Assembly (NCBI RefSeq): GCF_000826685.1 | Contig: NZ_JROO01000003.1 | Location: 62,001 to 126,000 of the forward strand | Reading direction: 5' to 3' | Source: Streptomonospora alba | GTDB lineage: Bacteria > Actinomycetota > Actinomycetes > Streptosporangiales > Streptosporangiaceae | DNA: 64,000 nt | Program-made: the position numbers and the translations under genes | In this document: in pieces, positions 18,490 through 26,811 of the stretch | Layout of the letters: each line of letters begins with the position of its first letter | How positions within the stretch are numbered: position 1 is the first letter of the stretch | Notes under the pieces: generated by a model | The model's database searches: none | What the model saw: only the letters and a program-made list of their open reading frames with translations | What the model was told of the DNA's origin: nothing

Positions 18490-18721
18490 CGCCGGACACC
18501 GGGCCGTACGGACTCCCCTCGCACGCCGGTTCCCCCGCCGGCGGCGACCGCGGGCCCGGCTCAGCGGACAGGGACGGCGCGGCCCACGGGGGCAGGGCGA
18601 CGAGAAGGCGTCCCCCGGCAGCCGCCGGCAGGACCTCACCCACACCGTGATACGCGCCCGCAGGAACGGCGCCACGGGATCCCGCTTCGCGCGGCGGGCA
18701 GCCCGCATCCGCGCTCGTAGG

Positions 18722-19645
18722 TCAGTCCCGGGCCAGGAGCTCCTCGACCTCGGCGCGCTCGGGCATGGAGGGCGCCGCACCGTGGCGCTGGACGGAGATG
18801 GCGGCGGCCGCCGCCGCGAAGCGCAGGCACTCCTCGGGCGGACGCCCCTCGGCCCGGGCGACTGCGAACGCGCCGCAGAATGTGTCGCCGGCGGCGGTGG
18901 TGTCGACGGGGCGTGTTTTGCGGGCCGGCACGTGGACGGGCTCGCCGCCGCGTGCGCCGTACAGGGAGCCGTCCGCGCCGAGAGTGACGATGACCTCGGG
19001 CACGGTGCGCAACAGCGCGGCAAGCGCGGTGCGCGGATCGCTCTCTCCGGTGAGCCTCGCCGCCTCATGCTGGTTGGGCACCAGCAGGTCGACGTGCTCC
19101 AGTAGCTCCCCTGGCAGATCGCGCGCCGGCGCCGGAGTCAGCACCGTCGGTACACCCGCGGCACGTCCGGCGCGTGCGGCGGCGGCGACGCCGTCCATGG
19201 GCAGTTCGAGCTGCAGCAGCAGGACCGCGCTGCCCTCGATCAGCGCCTGATCGCCCTCCCGCAGACCGGTGACCTCGCCGTTGGCGCCGGGGACGACGAT
19301 GATGGAGTTGGCCCCGTCGGCCTCCACGACGATGTGGGCGGTCCCCGAGGCGCCGCCCAGGGTGCGCAGCCCGGAAACCTCGATGCCGCATTCGACGAGG
19401 TTGGTGCGCAACTGGGTGCCGAACGCGTCCTCGCCGACGGCGCCCAGGAACGCGGTGTCGGCACCGGCGCGGGCCGCCGCGACGGCCTGGTTGGCGCCCT
19501 TGCCGCCGGGAACCTGGCTGAACCGGGTCCCGGTGACCGTCTCACCCCTACCTGGAGCGGAGTCCACGTAGGCGACGAGGTCCATGTTCACGCTGCCGAA
19601 GACCGCGATGCGCGGTCGTACCGAGGGAGTGGTGGTCGAGCTCAC
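18722..19645 (-). CDS. rbsK: Ribokinase
   Basis: PfkB-family carbohydrate kinase of 307 aa that phosphorylates ribose at O5. The N-terminal GSVNMDLV and GGKGANQAVAAARAG (about 47-61) substrate-binding blocks and the C-terminal DTTAAGDTFCGAF block with catalytic Asp254 are typical of ribokinase. It begins at GTG 19645 with a TATGGT box 6 nt upstream and no ribosome site, so it is probably translated from a leaderless mRNA. No ribose transporter or LacI regulator is adjacent. Confidence 0.9.
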   Translation of the reverse strand: MSSTTTPSVRPRIAVFGSVNMDLVAYVDSAPGRGETVTGTRFSQVPGGKGANQAVAAARAGADTAFLGAVGEDAFGTQLRTNLVECGIEVSGLRTLGGASGTAHIVVEADGANSIIVVPGANGEVTGLREGDQALIEGSAVLLLQLELPMDGVAAAARAGRAAGVPTVLTPAPARDLPGELLEHVDLLVPNQHEAARLTGESDPRTALAALLRTVPEVIVTLGADGSLYGARGGEPVHVPARKTRPVDTTAAGDTFCGAFAVARAEGRPPEECLRFAAAAAAISVQRHGAAPSMPERAEVEELLARD

Positions 19646-19651
19646 AGCCCG

Positions 19652-19657
19652 ACCATA
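19652..19657 (-). promoter_or_regulatory. -10 box of rbsK, probable leaderless transcript
   Basis: TATGGT (read leftward) ends 6 nt before the GTG start, with no ribosome-binding sequence between. Confidence 0.45.
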
Positions 19658-19738
19658 TCGGGCCGTCGCCGCTCGGCCGTTATCCCCCGCCCGCGCCCGC
19701 CCAACGAGCGCGGGGCTGTCGCGGTCGGCCGGGGCGGC

Positions 19739-20581
19739 TCAGCCGCCGGCGAGCCCGGTGGCGTCGGCGGCCGCGGACTCGTCCTCGGCGCCGCCGTCGA
19801 GGTCGACCATGACCGGGGCGTGGTCGGAGGCGCCCTTGCCCTTGCGTTCCTCGCGGTCGATGACCGCGCCCGACACGCGCGAGGCGAGTGCGGGCGAGGC
19901 CAGCACGAAGTCGATCCGCATCCCCTTGCGCTTGGGGAAGGAGAGCTGCTTGTAGTCCCAGTAGGTGTAGACCCCGGGGCCGGGGGTGTAGGGGCGCACG
20001 ACCTCGGCGAACCCGGAGTCGACGAGGCTGGTGAAGGCGTCGCGCTCGGGCTTGGTCACGTGCGTCTTGCCCTCGAACTCGGCCATGTCCCACACGTCGT
20101 CGTCCTGGGGGGCCACGTTGAAGTCGCCGCACAGCGCGAGCTGGGCCTGCGGGTTTTCGGCCAGGCACTCGGCGCCGTAGGCGCGCAGCGCCTCCATCCA
20201 GCGCAGCTTGTAGTCGTAGTGGGGATCGTCGACCTCGCGCCCGTTGGGCACGTACAGGCTCCACACCCGCACCCCGCCGCAGGTGGCGCCCAGCGCACGG
20301 GCCTCGGCGGACTCGGTCTCGCCCCAGCCCGGCTGCCCCGGGAAGCCGATCTGCACGTCCTCGATCCCCACACGGGAAAGGACGGCGACGCCGTTCCACT
20401 GCGAGAGCCCGTGGTGGGCGACCTCATAGCCGAGGTCGGTGAAGAGCTCCGCGGGGAACTGGTCGTCGCGGCACTTGGTCTCCTGCACGGCGGCGACGTC
20501 GACGTCGCCGCGCTGCAGCCACGCCGCGATCCGCTCGCCGCGCGCCCGGACACTGTTGACATTCCACGTCGCGATTCGCAC
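19739..20581 (-). CDS. xth: Exodeoxyribonuclease III (AP endonuclease)
   Basis: Xth/ExoA-family nuclease of 280 aa that acts in base-excision repair, cleaving at abasic sites and removing 3'-blocking groups. Visible residues are Asn7 in TWNVNSVRAR, the metal-binding Glu34 in VQETKC, the tyrosine of SLYVPNG, GDFNVAP and the catalytic His in GASDHAPV near the C-terminus. A short acidic tail follows. A TAGCCT box lies 6 nt before the GTG start, again suggesting a leaderless message. It is followed 93 bp later by ribokinase on the same strand. Confidence 0.93.
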   Translation of the reverse strand: MRIATWNVNSVRARGERIAAWLQRGDVDVAAVQETKCRDDQFPAELFTDLGYEVAHHGLSQWNGVAVLSRVGIEDVQIGFPGQPGWGETESAEARALGATCGGVRVWSLYVPNGREVDDPHYDYKLRWMEALRAYGAECLAENPQAQLALCGDFNVAPQDDDVWDMAEFEGKTHVTKPERDAFTSLVDSGFAEVVRPYTPGPGVYTYWDYKQLSFPKRKGMRIDFVLASPALASRVSGAVIDREERKGKGASDHAPVMVDLDGGAEDESAAADATGLAGG

Positions 20582-20587
20582 ACCGCC

Positions 20588-20593
20588 AGGCTA
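20588..20593 (-). promoter_or_regulatory. -10 box of xth, probable leaderless transcript
   Basis: TAGCCT (read leftward) ends 6 nt before the xth GTG start at 20581. Confidence 0.5.
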
Positions 20594-20674
20594 GCGCGCG
20601 GGAGTGACAGTTGCGCTGCACTGGCGGAACACGGGGAGCACGCGGGTTCCGCGATCGAACGGCCGCAGCCGTCA

Positions 20675-20700
20675 GCCGCCCGCGGACGTCTGCGGGCGGC
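20675..20700 (-). terminator. Terminator after the small two-gene operon
   Basis: A perfect 9-bp stem GCCGCCCGC/GCGGGCGGC with an 8-nt loop lies 22 nt past the end of the leftward small gene at 20722 and before xth. Confidence 0.65.
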
Positions 20701-20721
20701 CCTGTGGTCGGAGGGTGTGTA

Positions 20722-21039
20722 CTACTGGTCGTCTCCCTCGTAGCCGCACGTCCAGATGCCGCCGTGGCGCTTGTAGCAGTGCGGGAACACGGTCATCGGG
20801 CTCACCCCGCTATGACCCGAGGGGATTCCGCTGGTCCAGCGCACGGAACGACCGCAGGGGCGGCCGGGCGGCGCGGGGATCGCGTCGACCGTGTAGGCGC
20901 GCAGGTATGTGCCTGCGAGGGTTTCGGCGTGCACGGCGCATGCGAGGAGCACGCGGACCAGCGCGCCGCGGTCGGTCGCCTCCAGCGTCCACACGGCTTC
21001 GCAACCGCAGTCATGGACCGTGCTCAGTTCGACGCTCAC
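20722..21039 (-). CDS. Small cysteine/histidine-containing protein of unknown function
   Basis: Protein of 105 aa beginning at GTG 21039. Its GTGA start overlaps the TGA of the upstream gene by 4 bp, so the two are translationally coupled. It contains HDCGC near residue 9, CAVH in the middle and HCYKRHGGIWTCG near the C-terminus, which could form a zinc site. I do not recognise the family. The open frame extends far upstream to 21513 but that part is the other gene's region in a wrong frame. It belongs to the cassette controlled by the divergent GntR-type gene. Confidence 0.6.
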   Translation of the reverse strand: MSVELSTVHDCGCEAVWTLEATDRGALVRVLLACAVHAETLAGTYLRAYTVDAIPAPPGRPCGRSVRWTSGIPSGHSGVSPMTVFPHCYKRHGGIWTCGYEGDDQ

Positions 21040-21389
21040 CGCGCACCCCCCGCCGCGGCCAGATCGGCGATACCGCACCGGTCGGCTTCTACGCGCTGCG
21101 CTTCGCGCTTCTGCTCCCAGAGTCGGACGTAGGGCCTGACGGGGTCGGGAACATCCGGCCCGCCTGCGGGCAACGCGTCGAAGTCGAGTACGGGGATCGC
21201 GCGGGCATAGCGGCGGACGCGACGCGCCTTGACCCTTCGTGTACGCGGCCGGCCCTTCGTCTCGACGACGCTGTGCGCCGCGGGGACGCCGGGGACGTTC
21301 CCAAGGGGCGCCGCCACGTGGTGGCGCCCGGCCGGCGGGGAGAATAGTACGCCCCACAGTGCCGCGGCCAGGGCTACTAGAGTATGCAT
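21036..21389 (-). CDS. Small protein with N-terminal hydrophobic segment, unknown function
   Basis: Protein of 117 aa starting at ATG 21389. Residues 1-16 (MHTLVALAAALWGVLF) form one hydrophobic stretch that could anchor it in the membrane. The rest is basic (RTRRVKARRVRRYAR) and ends in an alpha-helical charged segment. The ribosome site AAAGGA lies 11 nt upstream, inside the loop of a small hairpin. It overlaps the next gene by 4 bp. Similar small proteins beside short GntR regulators recur in actinomycete genomes to my memory, but no function is known. Confidence 0.6.
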   Translation of the reverse strand: MHTLVALAAALWGVLFSPPAGRHHVAAPLGNVPGVPAAHSVVETKGRPRTRRVKARRVRRYARAIPVLDFDALPAGGPDVPDPVRPYVRLWEQKREAQRVEADRCGIADLAAAGGAR

Positions 21390-21390
21390 C

Positions 21391-21445
21391 GGCAACCGGT
21401 CCTTTCGGTTGTCCGGCCCCCGGAGAGTTACCGCTCTCGCGGGGG
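21391..21445 (-). promoter_or_regulatory. Structured mRNA leader of the small two-gene operon
   Basis: Read leftward, the leader has two candidate hairpins. The first pairs CCCCCG and GAGAG (21417-21427) with CTCTC and CGGGGG (21434-21445). The second is AACCG-AAAGGAC-CGGTT, whose loop holds the Shine-Dalgarno AAAGGA. A ribosome site displayed in a hairpin loop suggests translational control. Confidence 0.4.
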
Positions 21446-21483
21446 CACAGTATTTGGTTGGCAAAAGCACAGCATACATATAG

Positions 21484-21534
21484 CACGCCTAGCATGCCAG
21501 CATTGCTGCGCATCCTAGCCGTGCCTAGCTTGCC
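21484..21534. repeat. CCTAGC-containing direct repeats, candidate GntR operator
   Basis: CCTAGC occurs three times (21488-21493, 21514-21519, 21524-21529). Two copies sit in longer repeats, CACGCCTAGCATGCC at 21484-21498 and CGTGCCTAGCTTGCC at 21520-21534, identical at 12 of 15 positions. They lie immediately before the short GntR gene and in the divergent promoter region. Confidence 0.5.
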
Positions 21535-21537
21535 CGC

Positions 21538-21774
21538 GTGGAATGGCGTGAAGGCATCCCGAGATGGGTCCAGATAGCGGATGAACTGGAAGAGCGCGTC
21601 CGCGACCGGCGCTACCCGAGCGGTACGCGCGTGCCGAGCGTGCTTCAGCTCATGGAAGAGTTCGGGGTCGCGAGCGCTACCGCACAGAAGGCTTTGTCAG
21701 CCCTGCGTGAGCGCGGGTTGACCTATACGGAACCCGGATTGGGCTCGTTCGTGCGCGCGCACCCGCGCGAGTAA
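21538..21774 (+). CDS. Short GntR-type transcriptional regulator (DNA-binding domain only)
   Basis: Protein of 78 aa consisting of one winged helix-turn-helix of the GntR family: PRWVQIADELEERVRDRRYPSGTRVPSV, then the recognition helix in EEFGVASATAQKALSALRERGL and the wing TEPGLGSFV. The effector-binding C-terminal domain of normal GntR proteins is absent and the gene ends naturally, not by frameshift, with a terminator behind it. It is divergent from the small two-gene operon and starts 4 nt after repeated CCTAGC sites, so autoregulation and control of that operon are likely. Confidence 0.82.
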   Translation: MEWREGIPRWVQIADELEERVRDRRYPSGTRVPSVLQLMEEFGVASATAQKALSALRERGLTYTEPGLGSFVRAHPRE

Positions 21775-21873
21775 GCGCCCGCAGCGCACGGGAGCACCGG
21801 AGACTGTTCCCCGTAGCAGCGACCAGGCGAAGTGAGGGCGGGTCGACCGAGGGTAGGACGAATCCACGGAAGT

Positions 21874-21906
21874 GGCCTCGGTGCGGCCGTCCTCCGCACC
21901 GAGGCC
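21874..21906 (+). terminator. Strong hairpin terminator after the GntR-type gene
   Basis: A perfect 13-bp stem, GGCCTCGGTGCGG with its complement, encloses a 7-nt loop and is followed by TCTTCCCTATT. It lies 100 nt after the regulator's stop codon. Confidence 0.8.
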
Positions 21907-22423
21907 TCTTCCCTATTCGTCGGGCTGTGATCGCACGCGACGCCCCACGGGCGGCGGAGCCGATCGTCGCCGTCCAGTGGGACGCCCGGCGCCGCCTTCG
22001 GGTTCGCGCCGATGGAGCGGGAATCGCGGGAATCTCCGACCGCCCCGTGGACCTGCGACGACGCTGGACCCGGTACAGGGCCTCCGTGTACCCGCGCCCG
22101 CAGACGGCCACGGTTATCAGGACATTCCCAGCCTGTGCTCGGCGCTGGCACAGCCCGCTGCGGCATCCTTGCACCGGGCCGCACACCGTGGCCGGCCCGG
22201 CTTCGCCTCCGCGCGCCCCCGAAACGCGCGGACGTGAGGCCACAGCGGGGGCGGCGGGCCCGGCGCTCCCCGCAGGCGCCCCTGCCCCCGGCGCCGACCG
22301 CCTCGGTCGAGCCCCGCCCGCCCCGCGCGTGCGGGGCTCGCGGCGTGTCCTGCTGTCCCCGGCCTGCGGCATCATGGAAGACCAGGCCGGAGGCCGCTCC
22401 GGAACCGCTCAGAGGTGGAATGC
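21907..22423. other. Intergenic region before the two-component system
   Basis: No convincing gene is present; the open frames are shadows rich in Arg and Pro. A 10-bp perfect hairpin CGAGCCCCGC/GCGGGGCTCG with a 13-nt loop lies at 22308-22340, about 85 nt before the response regulator, and may be a leader structure or a terminator. Confidence 0.4.
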
Positions 22424-23149
22424 ATGCGCGAGACCGCGACCCGCTCGCACGTCCTGGTAATCGACGACGAGCCCAACATCCGCGACCTGGTACAGGCGGC
22501 GCTGCGCTTCCACGGTTTCAGCGTGGACACCGCCGAGACCGGTGGCGAATGCCTGGCCAAGGCGCGCGAGCAGCGTCCCGACCTCGTGGTGCTCGACGTG
22601 CTGCTGCCCGACATCAGCGGATTCGAGGTCTGCCGGCAACTGCGCGACTCCGGCGACGAGGTCCCGGTCATATACCTCACGGCGCGCGACACGCCCTCCG
22701 ACACCGTCACCGGACTGTCCCTGGGAGGCGACGACTACGTCACCAAGCCGTTCTCCGTCGAGGCGCTCGTGGCACGCGTGCACGCGCTGCTGCGGCGCGC
22801 GCGCCGCGACGACAGCGGCGGCGACACCGACCGCGACGACGAGGGCGTGCTTCGGGTGGACGACCTCGAACTCAACGAGCGCACCTGGACCGTGCGGCGC
22901 GCCGGCGTGCCCATCGAGCTCTCGCCCACCGAGTTCCGCCTGCTCGCCTACCTGATGAGCAACGCCGGGCAGGTGCTGACCCGGGCGCAGCTGCTGGAGA
23001 ACGTGTGGGGCTGGGACTACGCGGGGCAGTCCCAGATCGTGGAGACCTATGTCAGCTACCTGCGGCGCAAGCTCGACCCGCTCGGGCCCGCGCTCATCCA
23101 CACCCAGCGCGGCGTGGGTTACGCACTGCGCACGCGGGACAGTGCTTAG
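22424..23149 (+). CDS. OmpR-family response regulator
   Basis: Response regulator of 241 aa. The receiver domain (about 8-122) has acidic Asp14/Asp15, phosphoacceptor Asp58 in VVLDVLLPD and the lysine of YVTKPF. The C-terminal winged helix of the OmpR/PhoB type (about 143-240) contains ELSPTEFRLLAYL and VETYVSYLRRKLD. I chose ATG 22424, with AGAGGTGG upstream; a GTG at 22415 is in frame. It abuts the kinase gene with TAGATG. It resembles actinobacterial TcrA/PrrA-like regulators; targets are unknown. Confidence 0.92.
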   Translation: MRETATRSHVLVIDDEPNIRDLVQAALRFHGFSVDTAETGGECLAKAREQRPDLVVLDVLLPDISGFEVCRQLRDSGDEVPVIYLTARDTPSDTVTGLSLGGDDYVTKPFSVEALVARVHALLRRARRDDSGGDTDRDDEGVLRVDDLELNERTWTVRRAGVPIELSPTEFRLLAYLMSNAGQVLTRAQLLENVWGWDYAGQSQIVETYVSYLRRKLDPLGPALIHTQRGVGYALRTRDSA

Positions 23150-24550
23150 ATGACCCACCGCGGAGGACTGCGCCGCCGCCTGCTGGTAGGGCTGCTGGCG
23201 GTCACCGGTGTCGGGCTGCTGGTGACGTGTGTCGTGGGGTTCCTGACCCTGCGCAGCTTCATCACCGAGCGCATCGACGCCCAGCTCCAGCTCACGGCCG
23301 AGCGGGCGATGGTGCGGCTGGACAACGACACCCCTCCCGCGGGCGTGGACGCGCCCAGCCCTTCGCCCTACTTCGTGGTGCTGCTCGACGACGACACCGG
23401 CGCGATCAGCCAGGTCTACGGCGACAGCTACCGCGAGGACGTGGTGCTGGACCGCATCCGCACCATCCCGCGCGGCACATGGCGCGACTACGGCGCGTCG
23501 GGCGAGATCTTCGAACTGGACGGTGTCGACCCCGACGTCGCGCCCTACCGCGCGACGGTGCGGCTGCGCCCCGACACGATCATGGTGGCGGGCGTGCCCA
23601 CGGGCGACCGCGAGCAGTACCCCTGGCGGCTGGTGGTGACCCAGACGATCACCGCGGGCCTGCTGCTGGCAGGGCTGACGCTTGCGGGGCGCTGGCTGAT
23701 CGGGCGGGGCCTGCAGCCGCTCGACGACATGGCCACCACCGCCAACCGCATCAGCGTGGGTTCGGACATGTCGGTGCGGATGCCGGGGTCGGGCGCGCAC
23801 AGCGAGGCCGGACGGCTGGCGGCGGCCATCAACACCATGCTCCAGCGCATCGAGGACTCCTTCGCCGCCCAACGCGCGTCGGAGGAGCGGGTGCGCTCCT
23901 TCGCGGCCGACGCCTCGCACGAGCTGCGCACCCCGCTGACCACCATCCGCGGCTACGCCGAGCTGTACCGGCAGGGCGCCATCCCCGAGGACGAGATGCC
24001 GGGGGCCATGGAGCGCATCGAGAACGAGTCGCAGCGCATGAGCCGGCTGGTCGCCGAACTGCTGGAGTTGGCGCGGCTGGACCGCACCGGGGCGCTGAAG
24101 CGTAGCGAGACCGACCTGACCGTGCTCGCCGGCGAGGTGGTGCGCGACGCGCGTGCGCTGGAGCCCGATCGCGAGATCACGCTGGAGGCGCCCGAGGAGC
24201 TGTGGTGCGACGCCGACGAGGCACGGTTGCGCCAGATCCTGGCCAACCTGCTGGCCAACGTCCGCGAGCACACCTACGAGGACACGCCGACGACGGTCCG
24301 GCTGCGCTCCGAAGGCGACACCGCCGTGCTGGAGGTGGCCGACCAGGGGCCGGGCATGGTGGCGGAGGACCTGGGGCGCGCCTTCGACCGCTTCTACCGC
24401 AGCAACCGCACCCCGGGCAGCGGGAGCGGTCTGGGCCTGTCCATCGTGCACGCCATCGCCGACGCGCACGGCGGCGGCGTCGACCTGGACTCGGTTCCGG
24501 GGGAAGGCACCACGGTGACGGTGCGGATCCCGCTGCACGCCGGGGACTGA
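23150..24550 (+). CDS. Sensor histidine kinase
   Basis: Membrane histidine kinase of 466 aa, partner of the preceding regulator. Transmembrane segments lie at about 10-34 and 160-182, with a sensor loop of about 125 residues between them. A HAMP domain (about 183-240) follows, then the phosphoacceptor His257 in DASHELRTPL, and a HATPase domain with N box LANLLANVREHT, DQGPGM and GSGSGLGLSIV. The usual NALKH/NAxKY of the N box is replaced by NVREH. The start ATG directly follows the regulator's TAG, so expression is coupled. The signal sensed is unknown. Confidence 0.92.
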   Translation: MTHRGGLRRRLLVGLLAVTGVGLLVTCVVGFLTLRSFITERIDAQLQLTAERAMVRLDNDTPPAGVDAPSPSPYFVVLLDDDTGAISQVYGDSYREDVVLDRIRTIPRGTWRDYGASGEIFELDGVDPDVAPYRATVRLRPDTIMVAGVPTGDREQYPWRLVVTQTITAGLLLAGLTLAGRWLIGRGLQPLDDMATTANRISVGSDMSVRMPGSGAHSEAGRLAAAINTMLQRIEDSFAAQRASEERVRSFAADASHELRTPLTTIRGYAELYRQGAIPEDEMPGAMERIENESQRMSRLVAELLELARLDRTGALKRSETDLTVLAGEVVRDARALEPDREITLEAPEELWCDADEARLRQILANLLANVREHTYEDTPTTVRLRSEGDTAVLEVADQGPGMVAEDLGRAFDRFYRSNRTPGSGSGLGLSIVHAIADAHGGGVDLDSVPGEGTTVTVRIPLHAGD

Positions 24551-24622
24551 AGGCGCCGCGACCCCGCCGGACACGCCGAGCCCAGGGGCGCCGCGCCGGG
24601 CCGTTCGCCATGCTTCGCACCC

Positions 24623-24638
24623 CCTACCGGCGGGTAGG
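24623..24638. promoter_or_regulatory. Palindromic candidate operator upstream of acyl-CoA dehydrogenase
   Basis: CCTACC-GGCG-GGTAGG is a perfect inverted repeat 62 bp before the acyl-CoA dehydrogenase ATG. TetR-type regulators of lipid degradation often bind sites of this size; no regulator gene is adjacent, so the assignment is tentative. Confidence 0.4.
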
Positions 24639-24699
24639 AGCGTGAAACAGGCCACAAGCACCGTGGCACCCCGCTGTGCTGGTGAGGTGATCCGAAGAT

Positions 24700-26637
24700 A
24701 TGACCGCGGTGAACCGCGAGACCGCTGCCGAGCACGTAGACGAGCGGCAGGCCCGAGCGGTGGCCGAGGCCGCCCGTGAGACCGAATGGCGCAAGCCCAG
24801 CTTCGGCAAGGAGCTCTACCTCGGCCGGCTGCGGCTGGACCTGGTCCACCCCTACCCCCGCCCCGCAGCCGAATCCGTGCAGGAGGGCGAGGAGTTCCTC
24901 GCCCGGCTGCGCGACTTCTGCTCCACGATCGACGCGCAGCGCATCGAACGCGAGGACCGCATCCCCGACGAGGTCATGCGCGGCCTCAAGGAGCTGGGGG
25001 CGCTGGGCATGAAGATCCCCCGGGCCTACGGCGGGCTCGGGCTCAGCCAGCTCTACTACAACCGGGCGCTCACCCTCGTCGGCTCGGCCTGCCCCGCCAT
25101 CGGGGCCCTGCTGTCGGCGCACCAGTCCATCGGCGTACCGCAGCCGGTGCGGATGTTCGGCACCGAGGAGCAGAAGCGCGCCTTCCTGCCCCGCTGCGCG
25201 ACGACCGACATCAGCGCGTTCCTGCTCACCGAGCCCGACGTCGGCAGCGACCCGGCGCGGCTGCACGCCACCGCCACACCGACCGAGGACGGCTCGGCCT
25301 ACCTGCTGGACGGCGTGAAGCTGTGGACGACCAACGGCGTGGTCGCCGACTTGCTGGTGGTCATGGCACGCGTGCCCGAGAGCGACGGGCACCGCGGGGG
25401 CATCTCGGCCTTCGTCGTGGAGGGCGACTCCGAGGGCATCACCGTCGAGAACCGCAACACGTTCATGGGCTTGCGCGGCCTGGAGAACGGCGTGACCCGG
25501 TTCCACCGGGTGCGCGTGCCCGCCGAGAACCGGATCGGCGAGGAGGGCAAGGGGCTCAAGATCGCACTGTCCACGCTGAACACCGGTCGGCTTTCGCTGC
25601 CGGCGATGTGCGTGGGCGCGGGCAAGTGGTGCACGAAGATCGCCCGCGAGTGGTCGCGCGAGCGGGTCCAGTGGGGACGACCGGTCGGCAAGCACGAGGA
25701 GGTCGCCAAGAAGGTCTCCTTCATCTCGGCCACCACCTACGCCATGACCGCCATGCTGGATCTGGCCAGCCAGTTCGCCGACGACGAGCGCAACGACATC
25801 CGCATCGAGGCCGCCATCGCCAAACTGTGGTGCTCGGAGATGGCCTCGCAGGTGGCCGACGAACTCGTGCAGTTGCGCGGCGGCCGAGGTTACGAGACCG
25901 CCGCGTCCCTGGCAGCCCGCGGCGAACGCGGGATCCCCGCCGAGCAGACGCTGCGCGACCTGCGCATCAACCGGATCTTCGAAGGAAGCACGGAGATCAT
26001 GCACCTGCTCATCGCCCGTGAGGCGGTCGACGCCCACCTGTCGGTGGCAGGCGACATCATCGATCCCGAGGCCGATACCCAGGCCAAGGCCCGGGCGTTC
26101 GCCAAGGCGAGCGGTTTCTACGCCACCTGGCTGCCCACCCTGGTGGTCGGCGAGGGCCAGCGCCCCGGCTCCTTCGGCGAGTTCGGGCCGCTGGCCGGGC
26201 ACCTGCGCTACGCCGAGCGCGCGTCCCGCAAGCTGGCGCGCTCGACCTTCTACGCGATGTCGCGCTGGCAGGGCAAGATGGAGACCAAGCAGGGCTTCCT
26301 GTCGCGTGTGGTCGACATCGGCGCGGAGCTGTTCGCGATGAGCGCCGTAGTGGTGCGCGCCCACAGCGACCGCGAGCAGGCCCCGGAGCGCGGCCAGAGC
26401 GCCTACGAACTCGCCGACGCCTTCTGCCGCCAGTCGCGGCTGCGAATCGACGCGCTGTTCACCGCGCTGTGGGACAACACCGACGACATCGACGGCAAGC
26501 TCAGCCGCCGCGTCATGGACGACCACTACACGTGGCTGGAGGAGGGCGTCGTCGACCCCTCGTCGCCCGGCCCGCTCATCGCCCAGGTCGATTCGGGCCG
26601 CTCGACCAAGGAGGACGTCCACCGCAAGATGGGCTGA
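24700..26637 (+). CDS. Large acyl-CoA dehydrogenase (FadE/VLCAD-like)
   Basis: FAD-dependent acyl-CoA dehydrogenase of 645 aa, longer than the usual 380-400, with an extra N-terminal segment of about 65 residues and a C-terminal helical extension of about 170, as in very-long-chain enzymes. The FAD/substrate block AFLLTEPDVGSDPA, VKLWTTNG and the arginine-rich WGRPVGKHEEV region are present, as is the presumed catalytic Glu of RIFEGSTEIMHLL. It would introduce the trans-2 double bond into long-chain acyl-CoA. GAGGTG precedes the ATG. Confidence 0.88.
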   Translation: MTAVNRETAAEHVDERQARAVAEAARETEWRKPSFGKELYLGRLRLDLVHPYPRPAAESVQEGEEFLARLRDFCSTIDAQRIEREDRIPDEVMRGLKELGALGMKIPRAYGGLGLSQLYYNRALTLVGSACPAIGALLSAHQSIGVPQPVRMFGTEEQKRAFLPRCATTDISAFLLTEPDVGSDPARLHATATPTEDGSAYLLDGVKLWTTNGVVADLLVVMARVPESDGHRGGISAFVVEGDSEGITVENRNTFMGLRGLENGVTRFHRVRVPAENRIGEEGKGLKIALSTLNTGRLSLPAMCVGAGKWCTKIAREWSRERVQWGRPVGKHEEVAKKVSFISATTYAMTAMLDLASQFADDERNDIRIEAAIAKLWCSEMASQVADELVQLRGGRGYETAASLAARGERGIPAEQTLRDLRINRIFEGSTEIMHLLIAREAVDAHLSVAGDIIDPEADTQAKARAFAKASGFYATWLPTLVVGEGQRPGSFGEFGPLAGHLRYAERASRKLARSTFYAMSRWQGKMETKQGFLSRVVDIGAELFAMSAVVVRAHSDREQAPERGQSAYELADAFCRQSRLRIDALFTALWDNTDDIDGKLSRRVMDDHYTWLEEGVVDPSSPGPLIAQVDSGRSTKEDVHRKMG

Positions 26638-26797
26638 GGGACCGGGGCACCGGCCCAGGCCGTGCGGCTGTCGTCGCGGCGCCCTCGGCGCCCTCGGCGC
26701 CGGCGGCGGCCGCACGAGGCCGGATCCTCGCCGGGCCTGAGCGGCCCGGGGTACGCCCCGGCCCCCCTGCTCTCCGCCGATCGTCTCCACCCCCCGC

Positions 26798-26803
26798 TAG
26801 CCT
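26798..26803 (+). promoter_or_regulatory. -10 box of the YcaQ-like gene, probable leaderless transcript
   Basis: TAGCCT ends 8 nt before the ATG at 26812 and no ribosome-binding site is visible. Confidence 0.45.
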
Positions 26804-26811
26804 CAGAACCG

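Noticed and set aside
21907-22414. Overlapping frames on both strands in the spacer before the response regulator
   Set aside because: All are Arg/Pro/Ala-rich with no domain and no convincing ribosome site; the space looks regulatory.
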